The notes below the pieces were generated by a model that ran no database searches, was not told where the DNA came from, and saw nothing but the letters and a program-made list of their open reading frames with translations. Of a stretch of 64,000 nucleotides of DNA, positions 45,102 to 53,715 are shown piece after piece (position 1 is the stretch's first letter; every line of letters starts with the position of its first letter). A program made the position numbers and the translations under genes. Origin of the DNA: Rikenellaceae bacterium (lineage in GTDB: Bacteria; Bacteroidota; Bacteroidia; Bacteroidales; Rikenellaceae); the NCBI GenBank assembly GCA_017936385.1, contig JAGBFQ010000013.1:57616-121615 (forward strand), in the 5' to 3' direction.

Positions 45102-47192
45102 TTAATCGTAGAATGTCCACGAAATTCCAAGTTTAAAAATACGCGGGTTAAGCGGGTAGTGAGCCACCGTGAAGTATTCGCGTCGGCCCCACAGGTTTTG
45201 GTTAAAGTGTTGTAGTTTTAGGAGTATTCGCATTCGTTTCCACTTGGCGGTAATGAATGCATCGAGGTATACGTAGTTTCCAACTTCGGTATCGCGCTGG
45301 TTGTAGAACTGTCCCGTTGCAGGGTTGTAGCCCTTGGCGTAGTACTTGGTATTGTAGCGGCCGTCAATACCCACTTGCAGTTTGAGCACGTTTTTGACCA
45401 CATTGAACTCATAGTAGTACGACAGGTAAGCCGCCACCAGCGGAACGGGAATCACCTCTTGTGCCGAACTGAATTGAGCCTGCACGCGGTGATTGAGGTG
45501 GAAACCCTTGATAGCCAAGTCCTCGCGCAGATAGAGGCTCGATACGCTCACCGCATCGGAGTGTTGATGCGGTTTGAAATCCGTACCGTAGTATATGTGT
45601 CCGGTCACCACGCTCTGGTCGAAACCTGCGCTGAAGCCCGCGATGGGCAGGTCGAAGGTTACGCCGAAACGTGTTTCGTCCGTAAATCCGAACGAGTTGT
45701 TCCACATAAAGTGGTTCGAATAGAAGCTCTGCTCCCAATAGTTCGGCATGCGGTGTTCATAGCGGAAATAACCGCCCAACGAGATGGGCTTACCCTTGGC
45801 ATAAAGACTCGCCGTGGCACGTCCGCCAATCGACAGTTCGCCCGCACGGTAGCCGAACGGATGGATTCGGGCATCGGCCTGCCAATCGAAGTATTTACGC
45901 ACGTTACCCTTGATACCTCCGTAGGCGTAGTAAGATGTTCGGGTATCGGCCGCGCGGTTGCCCGTGAGATATTGGTCGAGTCGGAATTGGTAGAACTTCT
46001 CTACATCGACACCCACACCTGCATCAATAACACCGATTACGCCGTCGCGGTCCCAGGGTTGGAATTGGATGAACACTCGGTTTTCGAGCGAACTTTCAAA
46101 GGTCGAGTCACGCGATTCGGTGGAGTTCAAATACCAATTTTCGTAGAAGTTGTACTTCTTGTTGGGCAGACTATCCAGGATATTGTTATATTCGCAACCG
46201 GCATAGGTGTCGGTATATTTACGCCACCAGCGGTTGTATTCAAACTCGTGGCCGATGAACAGCACGGGGGCTTTGCCGATTGTAAAGTCATTGTCGGTGA
46301 TTCGCTTGAACGGCAGACCGTAGGATTGGGTCAAGAAGAAAGAGTTATTCTTGATACGGTTACGGGCGTCGCTCAGTTTCATGGGGATGGTTGTCGACAG
46401 TTCGTAGTTGTGCAGTGAGTCCTTGACCATACGGTCGTCGACAAGTCCGCCATTTTCGCGGATGACGTAGTTATTGTAGACATAACCCGCATGGACGGTA
46501 TATTTCTTGCCCGTGTAGTTTGCCGCCAGGCTCAAGTGCTTGTCACGCGTATTCTGCCACATGTAGACGCCTCGCGTACCGCGTGTACGGTAGTCGACAT
46601 TGAAGCCCAACTCAGGGGTTACGTTCTGTGCGTGCGTCACAGCAAAATCCTCTTCCAACTTGGCGGTCTGTCCGGCCATAATGTATTCGAGTCGGGTGTG
46701 AGGTTTCTTGACGTTGAAGAAACGCACGTCGTCGATGTCGAAGTTGTAGGCGTCGTAGACCCTCGAAAACGAGTGTTTCGAACTATTAACACGGCGGAAG
46801 TAGCTCAACGGATAGGCTGCCGCACCAATGTTACCCAGCCATGCATCACCCACCTCCTCGCGCAGGTTGGGGTATTGGATTTGGAATCCGGTCTGCATGG
46901 TGTCGATTCCGATATTTTTGACATGGTTGGTATAGCGGTCGATGGTCCAGACGATGATACGTGTTGAGCGTGTTGTGTCGTCGAAGTGATACGATTCGAG
47001 CGGTCGTTTGACACGCTCCTTCTTTTTCTTGGTTGAATCGGCCTCCTCTTGCGCTGCGGCTTCGCTACCTGCTCCGAAGAATTCCGAAGGTTTATCGGCA
47101 GTCGGCCTTTGGGCATAGACCACACGTGGCAGTGCACAGAGCATTGCCACGACTATCAGAAGCGTATATTTGAATCTCCTAAGTCCGGTCAT
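45102..47192 (-). CDS. Bacteroidetes putative porin
   Basis: 696 residues from the ATG at 47192, which gives a signal peptide (LLIVVAMLCALPRVVYAQ); upstream frame lacks one. A short linker rich in Lys/Glu (about 30-60) is followed by about 600 residues of alternating strands, Tyr/Asn rich, ending with GISWTFYD, as expected for an outer-membrane beta-barrel. Family match: putative porin PF14121-like. Substrate unknown. It forms a pair with the lytic transglycosylase gene. Confidence 0.83.
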   Translation of the reverse strand: MTGLRRFKYTLLIVVAMLCALPRVVYAQRPTADKPSEFFGAGSEAAAQEEADSTKKKKERVKRPLESYHFDDTTRSTRIIVWTIDRYTNHVKNIGIDTMQTGFQIQYPNLREEVGDAWLGNIGAAAYPLSYFRRVNSSKHSFSRVYDAYNFDIDDVRFFNVKKPHTRLEYIMAGQTAKLEEDFAVTHAQNVTPELGFNVDYRTRGTRGVYMWQNTRDKHLSLAANYTGKKYTVHAGYVYNNYVIRENGGLVDDRMVKDSLHNYELSTTIPMKLSDARNRIKNNSFFLTQSYGLPFKRITDNDFTIGKAPVLFIGHEFEYNRWWRKYTDTYAGCEYNNILDSLPNKKYNFYENWYLNSTESRDSTFESSLENRVFIQFQPWDRDGVIGVIDAGVGVDVEKFYQFRLDQYLTGNRAADTRTSYYAYGGIKGNVRKYFDWQADARIHPFGYRAGELSIGGRATASLYAKGKPISLGGYFRYEHRMPNYWEQSFYSNHFMWNNSFGFTDETRFGVTFDLPIAGFSAGFDQSVVTGHIYYGTDFKPHQHSDAVSVSSLYLREDLAIKGFHLNHRVQAQFSSAQEVIPVPLVAAYLSYYYEFNVVKNVLKLQVGIDGRYNTKYYAKGYNPATGQFYNQRDTEVGNYVYLDAFITAKWKRMRILLKLQHFNQNLWGRREYFTVAHYPLNPRIFKLGISWTFYD

Positions 47193-47236
47193 TCGCCTAT
47201 AAGAACGCGCAAAGGTACGAAAAATTACGTAAAATC

Positions 47237-47941
47237 CTACATTTTGAGCATTTTCACTACGTGAAGCACACTCGACAAGGCGATGTAAAGAACGATAGTC
47301 CACACCACACCGCCGATTCCGAGCGTCGCAACAAGGGCAATAGCCGAGGCAGCAAACAGGTACTTAACCCAGTTATCTTTCCATGCAAAACCCTTGAACT
47401 TGAACGAAAACATTCGGATGCGGCACACCAACAGCAGACAACTCACCACGGTCAGTACCAGCAGAGCCTCGCGGCAGATGGTCCACTCTCCGCGTTCGAC
47501 CATCACGGCCATTGCGCCCAACATCAGAGCATTGGCAGGTGTCGCAAGTCCCTCGAATTCGGTCGATTGCGAGTCGTCGATATTAAACTTTGCAAGGCGC
47601 AGCGACGAGAACGCAGCCACGGCCAACGTCACATAGCCCAACACATCGGGCACGCCCCACAGCGAGGGCGAGAGTTGCCACATTCCGACCATCATGATGG
47701 CAGGTGCCACGCCGAAGCTCACAACATCACTCAACGAGTCGAGTTGGGTTCCGAGGGGCGACGGTTGGTTGAGCGCACGAGCCGCCATTCCGTCAAAGAA
47801 ATCGAACACTGCGGCGATGACAATCAGAAAGAAAGCGGCCTGCATGTTGTCGAGCACCAGGGTGCTGATAACGGCCAATATTCCGCACATCATATTTGAC
47901 AGAGTCAGCAGATTGGGAATTGTAATCAGACGTATTTTCAT
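47237..47941 (-). CDS. pssA: CDP-diacylglycerol--serine O-phosphatidyltransferase
   Basis: 234 residues, about six membrane helices. The CDP-alcohol phosphotransferase motif D-G-x2-A-R-x8-G-x3-D-x3-D is present as DFFDGMAARALNQPSPLGTQ then LDSLSD. It makes phosphatidylserine, precursor of phosphatidylethanolamine. It is followed by the porin gene after 44 bp. Confidence 0.94.
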   Translation of the reverse strand: MKIRLITIPNLLTLSNMMCGILAVISTLVLDNMQAAFFLIVIAAVFDFFDGMAARALNQPSPLGTQLDSLSDVVSFGVAPAIMMVGMWQLSPSLWGVPDVLGYVTLAVAAFSSLRLAKFNIDDSQSTEFEGLATPANALMLGAMAVMVERGEWTICREALLVLTVVSCLLLVCRIRMFSFKFKGFAWKDNWVKYLFAASAIALVATLGIGGVVWTIVLYIALSSVLHVVKMLKM

Positions 47942-47963
47942 TGCGAGGTTTAATTATTTGGCA

Positions 47964-47971
47964 CAAAGGTA
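47964..47971 (-). promoter_or_regulatory. Promoter -7 box of pssA
   Basis: TACCTTTG on the minus strand, 22 bp before the ATG. Confidence 0.6.
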
Positions 47972-47992
47972 GTTTTTTTTATCGAAATTCAC

Positions 47993-48000
47993 TATCTTTG
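47993..48000 (+). promoter_or_regulatory. Promoter -7 box of manC
   Basis: TATCTTTG on the plus strand, 20 bp before the manC ATG; back-to-back with the pssA promoter. Confidence 0.65.
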
Positions 48001-48020
48001 TAAAGACAAACACCGAAAAC

Positions 48021-49091
48021 ATGGACAAAAACCTCTACCTCGTCATCATGGCGGGCGGCGTGGGCAGCCGTTTCTGGCCCGTGAGCCGCAAACATACCCC
48101 CAAACAATTCCTCGACATTATGGGCACCGGCAAGTCGTTCATACGCCACACCTTCGAACGTTTTGCGGGGATGGTTCCGTCTGCCAACGTGCTGGTGGTG
48201 ACCAACAGTGCCTATGCCGACCTTGTGGCCGAGCACCTGCCCGAACTGTCGCGCGAGCAGATTCTGTGCGAACCCATCGGACGAAACACCGCCCCGTGTA
48301 TCGCCTATGCTGCGTTCCGTTTGGCGGCAGTGAACCCCGAGGCGACGATGATAGTTAGCCCGGCCGACCACCTGATACTCGACGAGCAGGAGTTTGCGGC
48401 CAACATCGCCGAGTGCGTGGATTTTGTACGCACCAACGACTCGCTTATGACCCTTGGCATTGTGCCTTCGCGCCCCGACACGGGCTACGGCTACATTCAG
48501 GTTGGCGAGCGTGGCGGCATTTCGCCCGTCAAGACCTTCACCGAGAAGCCGAACCTGCAACTTGCCGAGAGTTTTGTAGCCAGCGGCGAGTTTGTGTGGA
48601 ACGCGGGCATCTTCGTGTGGCGCAACTCGACCATCATCCGCGAGTTGAAGAACTATCTGCCCGAGGAGTACAACCTTTTCAACGCCGAACGTGCGCACTT
48701 TGGCACGCCGACCGAGAGTGAGGCCATCGGCCGCATCTACCCGCAGTGTAAGTCGATTTCGATTGACTACGGCGTGTTGGAACGCTCCTCTCAGGTCTAT
48801 GTCCGTTGCTGCGATTTCGGTTGGAGCGACCTGGGCACGTGGGCTTCGCTGTACCAGAACTCGGCCAAGGACTCCGAGGGCAACGTTGCGGGCTCGGGTA
48901 CAATGCTGAGCAATACGACGAACTGCATTGTCCGCGGACACGATGGTAAATTGGTTGTGGTCGACGGCTTGGACGATTATATCGTTGTCGACACGCCCGA
49001 TGTCCTGCTTGTCTACCCCAAATGTAGGGAACAAGAAATAAAGCAGATTACCAATCGTTTACAATTCGAGGGCGGCGAGGAATATTTGTAA
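48021..49091 (+). CDS. manC: Mannose-1-phosphate guanylyltransferase
   Basis: 356 residues. Nucleotidyltransferase signature MAGGVGSRFWPVSRKHTPKQFL, then EPIGRNTAPCIAYA, SPADHLI, FTEKP, FVWNAGIFVW and SIDYGVLERS. It makes GDP-mannose for surface glycans and protein glycosylation. The second (isomerase) domain of bifunctional forms is absent, as usual for this length. It lies just upstream of the fourth surface module. Confidence 0.95.
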   Translation: MDKNLYLVIMAGGVGSRFWPVSRKHTPKQFLDIMGTGKSFIRHTFERFAGMVPSANVLVVTNSAYADLVAEHLPELSREQILCEPIGRNTAPCIAYAAFRLAAVNPEATMIVSPADHLILDEQEFAANIAECVDFVRTNDSLMTLGIVPSRPDTGYGYIQVGERGGISPVKTFTEKPNLQLAESFVASGEFVWNAGIFVWRNSTIIRELKNYLPEEYNLFNAERAHFGTPTESEAIGRIYPQCKSISIDYGVLERSSQVYVRCCDFGWSDLGTWASLYQNSAKDSEGNVAGSGTMLSNTTNCIVRGHDGKLVVVDGLDDYIVVDTPDVLLVYPKCREQEIKQITNRLQFEGGEEYL

Positions 49092-49108
49092 AAAAAAGCA
49101 TTTTTTTC

Positions 49109-49139
49109 TTTGATTTATTGCGCGGAGTGGCTACCTTTG
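49109..49139 (+). promoter_or_regulatory. Promoter of the fourth fimbrillin locus
   Basis: TTTG at 49109-49112 and TACCTTTG at 49132-49139 with a 19-bp spacer, the best match to the phylum consensus in the window. The transcript should begin near 49146. Confidence 0.75.
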
Positions 49140-49145
49140 CGGCTC

Positions 49146-49398
49146 GAAATGAACCTCACGGGCGTCTACAATAACACCCGAAGTTTGTTTCAACAGCCGA
49201 CTTGACGAGGAAAAATCGTTGACCGACTAAAGTTATAGACGTTCTAACTTCTTAGATGTCAATGCTTTAAGTCGGGAGAATACGTAGTAAAGCTATAAAC
49301 GAATTCTCTCCCGCACAAAGATTACGTATTACATATCTAAGAGTAGAACACACCTTCTTGAGCCGAAATGCGGGCACGAGAAGGTGCGTTGCTTTTTT
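49146..49398 (+). ncRNA. Structured leader RNA, different type (D)
   Basis: A long leader upstream of a 47-aa ORF and a fimbrillin gene. CCGACTT/AAGTCGG (49197-49203, 49269-49275), AAGTTA/TAACTT (49230-49235, 49245-49250), TCTTAGATGT with ACATATCTAAGA (49250-49259, 49331-49342), CGGGAGA/TCTCCCG (49273-49279, 49307-49313) and AATACGTA/TACGTATT (49279-49286, 49323-49330) can pair. Some of these exclude one another at shared bases. It ends with a CACCTTCTTG/CGAGAAGGTG hairpin and six T. It shows no clear similarity to copies A-C. A regulatory attenuator or an independent RNA are both possible. Confidence 0.5.
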
Positions 49399-49469
49399 CG
49401 GGAGTAGGTGGCGTTATTGAAAAAACCGAACAAATTGAATAATCAAAATAACAACAAAAAACAACAAAC

Positions 49470-49613
49470 ATGAAAAAGCTCAACCATTACCTTGCCCCCG
49501 AGGTGACCATCTGCGAGGTTGCCATCGAAGTTGGATTCGCAGGAAGCAACCCAACAGAAGTCGAAGCCACATCGACATTTGGATTTGCAGGACACGAGGA
49601 AGAAGACATGTAG
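49470..49613 (+). CDS. Small acidic protein preceding a fimbrillin gene (YLxPE...GFxGS family)
   Basis: A 47-aa ORF: MKKLNHYLAPEVTICEVA then IEVGFAGS and a Thr/Glu-rich tail ending HEEEDM. It shares YLxPE(V/I) and the GFxGS block with the ORFs at 5626-5745 and 6975-7115. No signal peptide. It stands between the leader D and the 712-aa fimbrillin-like gene (49 bp gap). This third occurrence behind a different leader suggests that the small protein belongs to the fimbrillin gene rather than to the RNA fold. Confidence 0.75.
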   Translation: MKKLNHYLAPEVTICEVAIEVGFAGSNPTEVEATSTFGFAGHEEEDM

Positions 49614-49662
49614 TCCCCCTCAAACCAACTTCTTAATGAACTAATTAATTCCAATTAAAAGG

Positions 49663-51801
49663 ATGAAACGTATTTATATGTTTATGATTGCCGCGCTTGC
49701 CATTGGCGCGACATCGTGCGCGGACGCCCCCTTTGAGATGGGCGACGACACTCAAGCTCCCGTAGTCACCCCTGCCGAGGGCTACGAGTTGACCATCACA
49801 GCCGGCGTTGACGCAGGCTCGCGTGCTACATTTGACGCAACCGACCTCAAAACCATGAAGTGGGATTCGGACGACGCAATCGGTCTGTTTATCCACGACG
49901 CCGAATTGGAAGACGAGCACAAACACATCGCCAACAATGCAAAGATGAGTTTCTCGGAAGAGAACAGTTTCACGGGTACTATTCCTGCGAACCCCGCCGA
50001 CCCGAACCGCAACCCTTGGTATCTGTTTGCTTACTACCCCTACAATACCGCTGCCGGCGAGCGTGAATTGTACGACGCTGAGTCGTGGACCATCAACCAC
50101 GCAAGCCGTCAAACCCAAATCGACGCCAACCACTCGAACTACGACAAGTACGCATTCTTCACTTCGACCGACTTTATCGAGTGGACAGCAAGCGAGGAGA
50201 ATCACCGTGATATTACTTTGTATGACCGCACCGCCGCTCTGCGTTTCTTGATTAAGACTGCAACAGAAGGTGAAAATGTCATTACTGAGGGTCAATTCCC
50301 TGGTTTTACCGAAGAGAACCTCGAGGAGGTTGATATTTTTATAGTGAACAACACCCTTCTCGAAACGAAAGCTCTTAAAGACCTCTCGGAGTCTGATGGC
50401 GTTGTACCCTTGTCGGGTCACTTCAAGTTCAACCACACCCAAGAGGAATGCGGCTTTACTCCCGTTACAGGTGAGGTTCGTAACTATGTAGAGGTTGACT
50501 TCCTTGGTAGTTCTCGTACTGAATCTCCTCTCGAAATCAAGATTGATGCAGACAACTCGACCTACGTTTGGGCAGTTGTGCCTCCCTTCACTTTGGGTGC
50601 TGACCAAACTCTTGTTGCTGTGTTCAACACCGCATCGTACAAGGTGGTTTACACCTACACTAAAGACGGTGGTCACAACTTTGAAGCCAACAAGCTGTAC
50701 AACTTCAAAAACGTAGTTGCCACCACCGACAATGTAGTTAGCAACGTTCCCGTAGTTCACACTCAAGGTTACGTCTTGGGCGAGAGTACCTCGACTACCG
50801 TTACAACCAACAATGGAGCACAAACAACTTATCGTTACCCCATATCCGTTGATTTGTATATGGAAGTAGACCTCCCCATCAGAAACGAGTTGGCAGGTCA
50901 CGAACTGAAATACTACATCCGCTACGGATATTGCGATTATTGCGGTGCTGATGGTACGGAAAACCACAACGGCTTGGATGTTCCTTACAGCGACACCGTT
51001 GAGAACACGGTTTCTTGGACAACTGAATTGAATGAGATTAAGAAAACTTCTTACAGCATCGACTACGAAGCTACAGCAGTATTAGACAACAATAGTACTA
51101 ATGTTAACAAAGGTAAGTATCGTGTAAGATATACCAAGAAATTGTCGGACACCGAGTTCTTGAAAGAGGCCTTCAACGGAACTCACGACCCCGTATATCA
51201 AGCGTATGTAGTTTGCCAAAACGCAGAGCACAAAGAGATTTACTACGGCCACGTAGTACACGTTGATATGAATCCGTACATCTCGGACTTCGACGAATCG
51301 TCTTTCGCCGACAACAACAACGGCAAGACTCCTTTGACTTTGTCGGGCAATCAATTCTACATTAACGTTCCTGACGCCTATATTTTTAACGGTACCGCTC
51401 CTGCACCTTATTATTGGGTAAACACCATCTCCTCGTTGCGCGTTTATCGTTGCGATGTTTCGGAAAGCGTAAATCAGGATGGTTCACTCAAAACCGCAAC
51501 TTTGGAAGATGCCGTGGCTGCTAATTCTGACAAGGTAGAACAGTTGTCTTCTCTGCAAACCATTAATTCAATCCAAGGTTTCACCGGTTTCTACATCGAT
51601 ATCAATACTAACGGAAATGGATATGTACGCTATCGTGAGAATGGTGGTGACAAATACGACTTGGCAACTAACAGCTTCGATGATTACAACGGTGCGTACC
51701 GCTATGTAATGCAAGCGTACGACAAAACGACCATGGAGTTGGTATGGATTCGCTCGGAGTACTTCCGTCTGTGTGATGCAAAAGCCAATAACAATCAATA
51801 A
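49663..51801 (+). CDS. Large fimbrillin-like lipoprotein
   Basis: 712 residues; lipobox AIGATSC (Cys19). The N-terminal 350 residues resemble a fimbrillin/Mfa-like domain: TMKWDSDDAIGLFIH, WYLFAYYPYNT, DITLYDRTAALRFLI and YVWAVVPPF. The rest (about 370-712) is a second beta-rich region with YYIRYGYCDYCG and repeated Asn/Tyr strands that I cannot assign. Likely a surface fimbrial or adhesin component. It is alone after its 47-aa small ORF and ends at a strong terminator. Confidence 0.82.
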   Translation: MKRIYMFMIAALAIGATSCADAPFEMGDDTQAPVVTPAEGYELTITAGVDAGSRATFDATDLKTMKWDSDDAIGLFIHDAELEDEHKHIANNAKMSFSEENSFTGTIPANPADPNRNPWYLFAYYPYNTAAGERELYDAESWTINHASRQTQIDANHSNYDKYAFFTSTDFIEWTASEENHRDITLYDRTAALRFLIKTATEGENVITEGQFPGFTEENLEEVDIFIVNNTLLETKALKDLSESDGVVPLSGHFKFNHTQEECGFTPVTGEVRNYVEVDFLGSSRTESPLEIKIDADNSTYVWAVVPPFTLGADQTLVAVFNTASYKVVYTYTKDGGHNFEANKLYNFKNVVATTDNVVSNVPVVHTQGYVLGESTSTTVTTNNGAQTTYRYPISVDLYMEVDLPIRNELAGHELKYYIRYGYCDYCGADGTENHNGLDVPYSDTVENTVSWTTELNEIKKTSYSIDYEATAVLDNNSTNVNKGKYRVRYTKKLSDTEFLKEAFNGTHDPVYQAYVVCQNAEHKEIYYGHVVHVDMNPYISDFDESSFADNNNGKTPLTLSGNQFYINVPDAYIFNGTAPAPYYWVNTISSLRVYRCDVSESVNQDGSLKTATLEDAVAANSDKVEQLSSLQTINSIQGFTGFYIDINTNGNGYVRYRENGGDKYDLATNSFDDYNGAYRYVMQAYDKTTMELVWIRSEYFRLCDAKANNNQ

Positions 51802-51842
51802 CAACTAACCGCCGCGCTCCCGAAGGAGTGGACGTAATGTTT

Positions 51843-51885
51843 GCGGGCCGAATGACAATATATGTCGTTCGGCCCGCTTTTTTTT
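51843..51885 (+). terminator. Terminator after large fimbrillin gene
   Basis: A 15-bp stem GCGGGCCGAATGACA/TGTCGTTCGGCCCGC (51843-51857, 51863-51877) with eight T. Confidence 0.92.
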
Positions 51886-51897
51886 GGGTAGCAAACA

Positions 51898-51927
51898 TTG
51901 TTTTTCCACGCAAAATTACTATCTTTA
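51898..51927 (+). promoter_or_regulatory. Promoter of nucleoside kinase gene
   Basis: TTG at 51898-51900 and TATCTTTA at 51920-51927, one base from consensus, 19-bp spacer. Confidence 0.55.
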
Positions 51928-51955
51928 CACTCAAACCGCCTAACACTATCAGCCT

Positions 51956-53632
51956 ATGAAACACGAACTCGTATCTATACAATGCGTAAACGACAATCGT
52001 GAACATCGGGTTTCTCTCGGCAGTTCTCTGCTCGAAATCGCCACGCAAATCGCTCCGCGAACCGCTCGACGACCGCTCGCAGCCTATGTCGACAACCAAG
52101 TCAAAGCCTTGTCGTACAGAATATTCAAAGAGCATCAGGTGCAATTTATCGACATCACACACTTCGAGGGAAGTCGGGTTTATCAGCGAACTCTGTTCAT
52201 GGTGTTGCACAAGGCCGTGGCAGACCTCTTCCCCGACTGCCGATTGAGCGTCAAGCACTCCGTGTCGAAGGGTTTTTATTGCGAAATCATCGGACGAAAG
52301 GACATCTCAACAGATGACGTTGCGGCAATCAAGCACCGTGCCGACGAAATCATTGCCGCCGACATGCCTATCAACAAAGAGCGTCTGACTCGAACCGAAG
52401 CCGAAGTATTGTTCTCGTCGCTCGGCTACACCGACAAACTCGCCCTTATGCAGTCACGCCCAAGACTCTACGAAACGGTCTACCGTCTGGGCGACACAGT
52501 GGGTTACTTCTACGGAGCGATGGCGCCCTCGACGGGTTACATCGAGCAGTACGACGTTCGACCATACTACGCAACGGGTATTTACGTGGCCGTGCCAAAG
52601 AGAACCAACCCCGATGAGCTGGAGGTGATGGTACCCCAAGAGAAGATGTTCGACGTATTCTCGGAGTACACCGATTGGTGCGACATCATGGGTGTGCCCA
52701 ACGTTGGCTCGCTCAACAGCCGCATACTGCGCGGCGAAATCGGCGAACTCATAAAGCTCGGCGAGGCTTTTCACGAAAAGAACATGGCGCGAATGGCCGA
52801 CATGATTGCCGACGCACACGCCCGAAAGGGAGCAAAACTTGTGCTCATTGCAGGTCCTTCGTCGAGTGGCAAGACCACCTCATCCAAAAGGCTCGGAATT
52901 CAACTCCGCGTGTTGGGACTCAAACCCGTGCTGCTGTCGCTGGACGACTACTTCGTCGACCGCGACAAAACCCCGTTGGACCAGAACGGAGAGTATGATT
53001 TTGAGGCTTTCGACGCCATCGACCGCGCAACCTTCAACGACCATCTGGAGCGGCTCTTCGCAGGCGAAAGCGTCGACATCCCGCGCTACGACTTCATAAC
53101 GGGCAAACGACAATGGCATCCCGAGCCTCTCTCGTTGGACGACCGTTCGGTATTGGTTGTCGAGGGTATTCACGCACTCAATCCCGAGCTCACCGCCAAA
53201 ATTCCCGACGAGAGAAAGTTCAAAATATACGCCTCGGCCTTCACCTCCGTGGCCATGGACAACCTCTCGCGCATACCCACCACCGACAACCGACTCATTC
53301 GTCGAATAGTGCGCGATTGCTATACCCGTGGCAATGATGCAACGGACACACTGAAACGATGGCAGAGCGTGCGCCGTGGTGAGGAGAAGTACATCTTCCC
53401 CTATCAAGAGTATGCCGACGTGATGTTCAACTCGGTGCTGTTCTACGAGATACCCATCCTCAAACGTTTCGTCGAGCCCATGCTCATGACCGTACCCGAC
53501 ACCGTGCCCGAATATGCCGAGGCCAAGCGTTTGTTGAATTTCCTCGACAACTTTGTGAGCGCCGAGCCCACGGAAGTACCTCTGAACTCAATCCTGCGCG
53601 AATTCATCGGCGGCAGTTCGTTCAAGTATTAG
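51956..53632 (+). CDS. Nucleoside kinase with N-terminal TGS/ThrRS-like domains
   Basis: 558 residues. Residues 1-65 look like a TGS-type domain, about 70-260 like the second additional domain of threonyl-tRNA synthetase (HKAVADLFPDCRLSVKHSVSKGFYCEI), and about 290-500 a uridine-kinase-like P-loop domain with GPSSSGKT (300-307), LSLDDYFVDRDKTP and VVEGIHALNPE. Such fused proteins are typical of Bacteroidetes and Clostridia. The nucleoside substrate is not certain. It is a single gene convergent with the M60 gene. Confidence 0.93.
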   Translation: MKHELVSIQCVNDNREHRVSLGSSLLEIATQIAPRTARRPLAAYVDNQVKALSYRIFKEHQVQFIDITHFEGSRVYQRTLFMVLHKAVADLFPDCRLSVKHSVSKGFYCEIIGRKDISTDDVAAIKHRADEIIAADMPINKERLTRTEAEVLFSSLGYTDKLALMQSRPRLYETVYRLGDTVGYFYGAMAPSTGYIEQYDVRPYYATGIYVAVPKRTNPDELEVMVPQEKMFDVFSEYTDWCDIMGVPNVGSLNSRILRGEIGELIKLGEAFHEKNMARMADMIADAHARKGAKLVLIAGPSSSGKTTSSKRLGIQLRVLGLKPVLLSLDDYFVDRDKTPLDQNGEYDFEAFDAIDRATFNDHLERLFAGESVDIPRYDFITGKRQWHPEPLSLDDRSVLVVEGIHALNPELTAKIPDERKFKIYASAFTSVAMDNLSRIPTTDNRLIRRIVRDCYTRGNDATDTLKRWQSVRRGEEKYIFPYQEYADVMFNSVLFYEIPILKRFVEPMLMTVPDTVPEYAEAKRLLNFLDNFVSAEPTEVPLNSILREFIGGSSFKY

Positions 53633-53654
53633 AGCTGCGAAAATACGGATTGCA

Positions 53655-53702
53655 ATCACAAGAAAGGCACAGACCATTGCGGGTCTGTGCCTTTCTTGTG
53701 AT
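53655..53702. terminator. Perfect 21-bp bidirectional terminator
   Basis: Arms 53655-53675 and 53682-53702 are perfectly complementary (ATCACAAGAAAGGCACAGAC(C) and its complement) with a six-base loop. It separates the nucleoside kinase and M60 genes. Confidence 0.85.
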
Positions 53703-53715
53703 ACTTGGAAATACC

